Assembly: GCA_913009825.1 (NCBI GenBank)
Contig: CAJVYQ010000009.1
Location: 1-64,000, forward strand
From: an uncultured Deferribacteres bacterium
GTDB lineage: Bacteria; Zhuqueibacterota; JdFR-76; DREG01
Reading direction: 5' to 3'
Length of the DNA: 64,000 bases
Part shown: piece after piece, positions 62,073 through 64,000 of the stretch
Position numbering within the stretch: the first letter of the stretch is position 1
Layout of the letters: every line of letters begins with the position of its first letter
Made by a program: the position numbers and the translations under genes
Notes under the pieces: model-generated
Database searches by the model: none
What the model was told of the DNA's origin: nothing
Seen by the model: the letters and a program-made list of their open reading frames with translations, nothing else

Positions 62073-62081
62073 GATGCAAAG

Positions 62082-63029
62082 ATGCGGAAATCCGTTTCCC
62101 CGGTATTTGCTTTTAAGCTGAACTTGTTGAAAACAGGATGGCTAACTTTGGCCGTCCTGTTTTTATTTTACAACGTAGCAACCGCACAAGATGTTATTCG
62201 AACCATTGATGAAACCTGTTTTATCAACTGGACCGAGCAGGAAATTTACGCTGCCGGCGTTGGAAAAATCAATCCGGAGCTGCCGGAAGGCGCTCGCAAA
62301 ACGGCTGCTACGGAAGCCGCCAAAAAAGCTGCCGGCAGGAATATCATGGAAAAAATCGGCGCGCTTGCCGTCACCGGTGAAGTCTGTTTAACGGATCGGT
62401 TTGAGAAGGATCCATCCCTGCGCGGCAGAATTGAAAATGTGGTGCGCAACTTAGAAGTTTTAAAAATTGAACCGCAGTCACCCGATGAAATTGTCGTTAA
62501 AGTATCACTTCCGTTGATTGGCGCTTTTTCGGACATTTTGCTGCCGCAAAAATTTAGTCGGGGGAAATTGCTGCAAATCGATAAACCTTTGTGCCCCTGC
62601 TGCGGCCAGCCCTGGCCGGAAGGAAAACCTGTGCCGGATAATATTCACCTGATCATGCCGGCCGATTCCATCAATTACAATTCATCACAAAAATATACCG
62701 GTCTGATCATCGATGCCAGAGGACTCCATGTTTCTCCCGCGTTGGCGCCTAAAATTTTGGATGAATTGGGTAACGAAATTTATGGTGAAATGTTTGCCAA
62801 CCGTGATTATGCTGTTGATATTGGATTGGTTGGCTATCTAACCGATCCCGGTTCAGCCCGGATAGACAGCCGGGTGAGAGACAATCCCCTTATCGTGAAG
62901 GCCGTCAAAAACAGTGGCGCACAAAATGCGGATATTGTGGTTTCAACACAAGACGGGTTACTGATCCATGCGGCTGTGCGGCGTTTCGATTTTTTCCAAC
63001 GCTGCCGGGTTATTATTTTGGTGGAGTAA
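62082..63029 (+). CDS. Exported LPP20-like protein with a CPCCG motif
   Basis: A 315-residue protein with an N-terminal export segment (TGWLTLAVLFLFYNVATAQ). Residues about 60-160 resemble the LPP20/archaellum-like helical fold: AATEAAKKAAGRNIMEKIGA and IENVVRNLEVLKIEPQSPDE. A CPCCGQPWPEG zinc-like motif lies near residue 172. The C-terminal part has YTGLIIDARGLHVSPALAPK, VRDNPLIVKAVKNSGA and DIVVSTQDGLLI, a pattern common in proteins found with CsgG/LpoB-like genes. No lipobox Cys is evident. A CsgG-like gene begins 740 bases downstream. Function is unknown. Confidence 0.65.
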   Translation: MRKSVSPVFAFKLNLLKTGWLTLAVLFLFYNVATAQDVIRTIDETCFINWTEQEIYAAGVGKINPELPEGARKTAATEAAKKAAGRNIMEKIGALAVTGEVCLTDRFEKDPSLRGRIENVVRNLEVLKIEPQSPDEIVVKVSLPLIGAFSDILLPQKFSRGKLLQIDKPLCPCCGQPWPEGKPVPDNIHLIMPADSINYNSSQKYTGLIIDARGLHVSPALAPKILDELGNEIYGEMFANRDYAVDIGLVGYLTDPGSARIDSRVRDNPLIVKAVKNSGAQNADIVVSTQDGLLIHAAVRRFDFFQRCRVIILVE

Positions 63030-63766
63030 CGTGGAGATGAGTTTGAAGTTTTAAGTGACTAAAGTGAACTAAAGTTTAAAAGAATGTGCCGGCGTAGTTT
63101 TAAAGTTTGTCTGTATCCAAAATTGAATAATTTTCAGGTAGATTATTAACCTGACTTCGATTTTTATCTTGTATATTTATGAATTATGCCACCAGAACTT
63201 GAAGACACTGAAACAATTCGGTCCTTTGATTAAAATCTGTGTCTCTGCATTTCAGAGCGCCTGTTTTTTAACGATCGAGTAGAGTACTGACTTAGCCGAC
63301 TTTCAGGACAGCTTGACCACATTCATCGCTGAATGCAGCCTGTCCACAACTTCGTGGTGAACGGCGAATTGCCACGGTGGGATTTTTAACCCACTGGTTA
63401 TTGTGCGCCTCTTAGCGCACTAGAGGACGCAGAGAAATTGAAAAAATCGAGTGACTATTTAGTGTCTGTCCGAATTTATCATTCCCGCATGCTTTTAGCG
63501 GGAATCCATTGCTGCTCTCAAGTAGATTCCCTGCCTGCCTTGCTGCAGACAAGCCGATAAAGTATTCGGAAAGGTTACTTGATGATCGTCGTTTTTCAAA
63601 GAAATAAAATGTTACAAGACAGTAAGAATATATAACTCAAAAAAAACCGTGACTAAAATCAATTTTCTTCTTATTCTTTAATGCTTTGTGCCTTCGTGTC
63701 TTAGTGGCTATAAATATTCCGGCCTAAATAACAAGTTCAGATTCTTCGAAAAAAAAGGAGGAGAAA
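63030..63766. repeat. Spacer with a truncated family B element and other repeats
   Basis: No gene. It holds GTTTTTAACG-type and GTGCGCCTCTTAGCGCACTA hairpins near 63400-63425, family B copy 5 (next entry), and a TTTGTGCCTTCGTGTCTTAG string near 63690. The final AAGGAGGAGAAA serves the last gene. Confidence 0.5.
63458..63575. repeat. MITE-like element, family B copy 5, truncated
   Basis: Left end TTAGTGTCTGTCCGAATTTA and interior TCATTCCCGCATGC, GCGGGAATCCATTGCTG and AGATTCCCTGCCTGC match copy 4. The right end stops at TATTCGGA without the CAGACGCTAA part, so this copy is incomplete. Confidence 0.65.
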
Positions 63767-64000
63767 ATGGGAAAGCAAAAAACATTGGCGTCCGTCGTGG
63801 TTAGCCTTTTGGTGATTTTTAGTGTTCTGCCGGTAGTAGCACAGCAGAAGCGGGTTGCCGTCTTTGATTTTGAAGATAAAACCACCGGCTCCTTCCACTG
63901 GTGGCATGGGAAAAGCGTTGGTTACGGGATGTCGGATATGCTAGTGACGGCGCTGGTTAAATCGAAGAATTTTAAGGTGTATGAGCGCAGCGCGCTGGAC
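63767..64000 (+). CDS. CsgG-family (curli assembly/LpoB-like) protein, N-terminal part
   Basis: Runs off the window; 78 residues are seen. Strong GGAGGAG before the ATG. A signal peptide LASVVVSLLVIFSVLPVVAQ is followed by KRVAVFDFEDKTTGSF, then VGYGMSDMLVTALVKSKNFK and VYERSALD. These are the strand-helix-strand features of the CsgG/penicillin-binding-protein activator fold. It has no lipobox Cys. It probably forms or gates an outer-membrane secretion complex with the LPP20-like protein encoded before it. Confidence 0.75.
   Translation, partial: MGKQKTLASVVVSLLVIFSVLPVVAQQKRVAVFDFEDKTTGSFHWWHGKSVGYGMSDMLVTALVKSKNFKVYERSALD

Overview
The window looks like a chromosomal segment of a Gram-negative FCB-group bacterium outside the Bacteroidota proper, most like Calditrichota or candidate division KSB1. 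Three large secreted proteins end in type IX secretion (FlgD-like) C-terminal domains with YPNPFNP-like linkers. There is a PorV-family barrel and a TonB-dependent receptor with an N-terminal carboxypeptidase-regulatory domain. Many genes have strong Shine-Dalgarno sequences (AAGGAGG type) and the promoters I can read are TTGACA-17-TATAAT-like, which is unlike Bacteroidota. Placement is inferred from gene content only.

Positions 1-29800 are mostly plus-strand housekeeping genes in short operons separated by repeat-rich spacers: an acyl-CoA synthetase, an EF-G-like GTPase plus HIT hydrolase, MazG (minus strand), dipeptide epimerase plus PBP4, a rubrerythrin-type trio, a fused homocysteine methyltransferase/MTHFR, NifU-domain protein plus QueG, a Ca2+/cation antiporter with a probable ATT start, Def, RNase Y, a lipoprotein glycoside hydrolase, an Hdr-like Fe-S membrane oxidoreductase, ThyX, and MBL-MutL-MiaA. 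Two toxin-antitoxin loci (19.1-19.8 kb and 22.2-22.5 kb) are deletion-damaged. A tRNA-Gly(CCC) with its own promoter and terminator ends this half.

Positions 29929-58079 form one minus-strand locus that reads as a mannoside acquisition and turnover system. A LacI regulator with an operator overlapping its own promoter comes first. It is followed by a secreted carbohydrate-binding protein, a SusC-like receptor without SusD, an Asp-rich surface protein, PorV, a multidomain T9SS protein, a sugar-binding lipoprotein with two ABC permeases (no ATPase), a lipoprotein (alpha/alpha)6 domain, three GH130 proteins, two GT4 fusions (one to the same (alpha/alpha)6 domain, one to a type II mannose-6-phosphate isomerase cupin), a GH5-like enzyme and a helical lipoprotein. 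The mixture of phosphorolytic enzymes and glycosyltransferases suggests both import and degradation of beta-mannosides and building or remodelling of a mannose-containing glycan. This is the best candidate for an undescribed system here.

Positions 58851-64000 return to the plus strand: a 1073-residue T9SS protein made of tandem CnaB-like repeats, an LPP20-like protein and the start of a CsgG-like gene that runs off the window. At least two MITE-like palindromic repeat families are scattered through the spacers.
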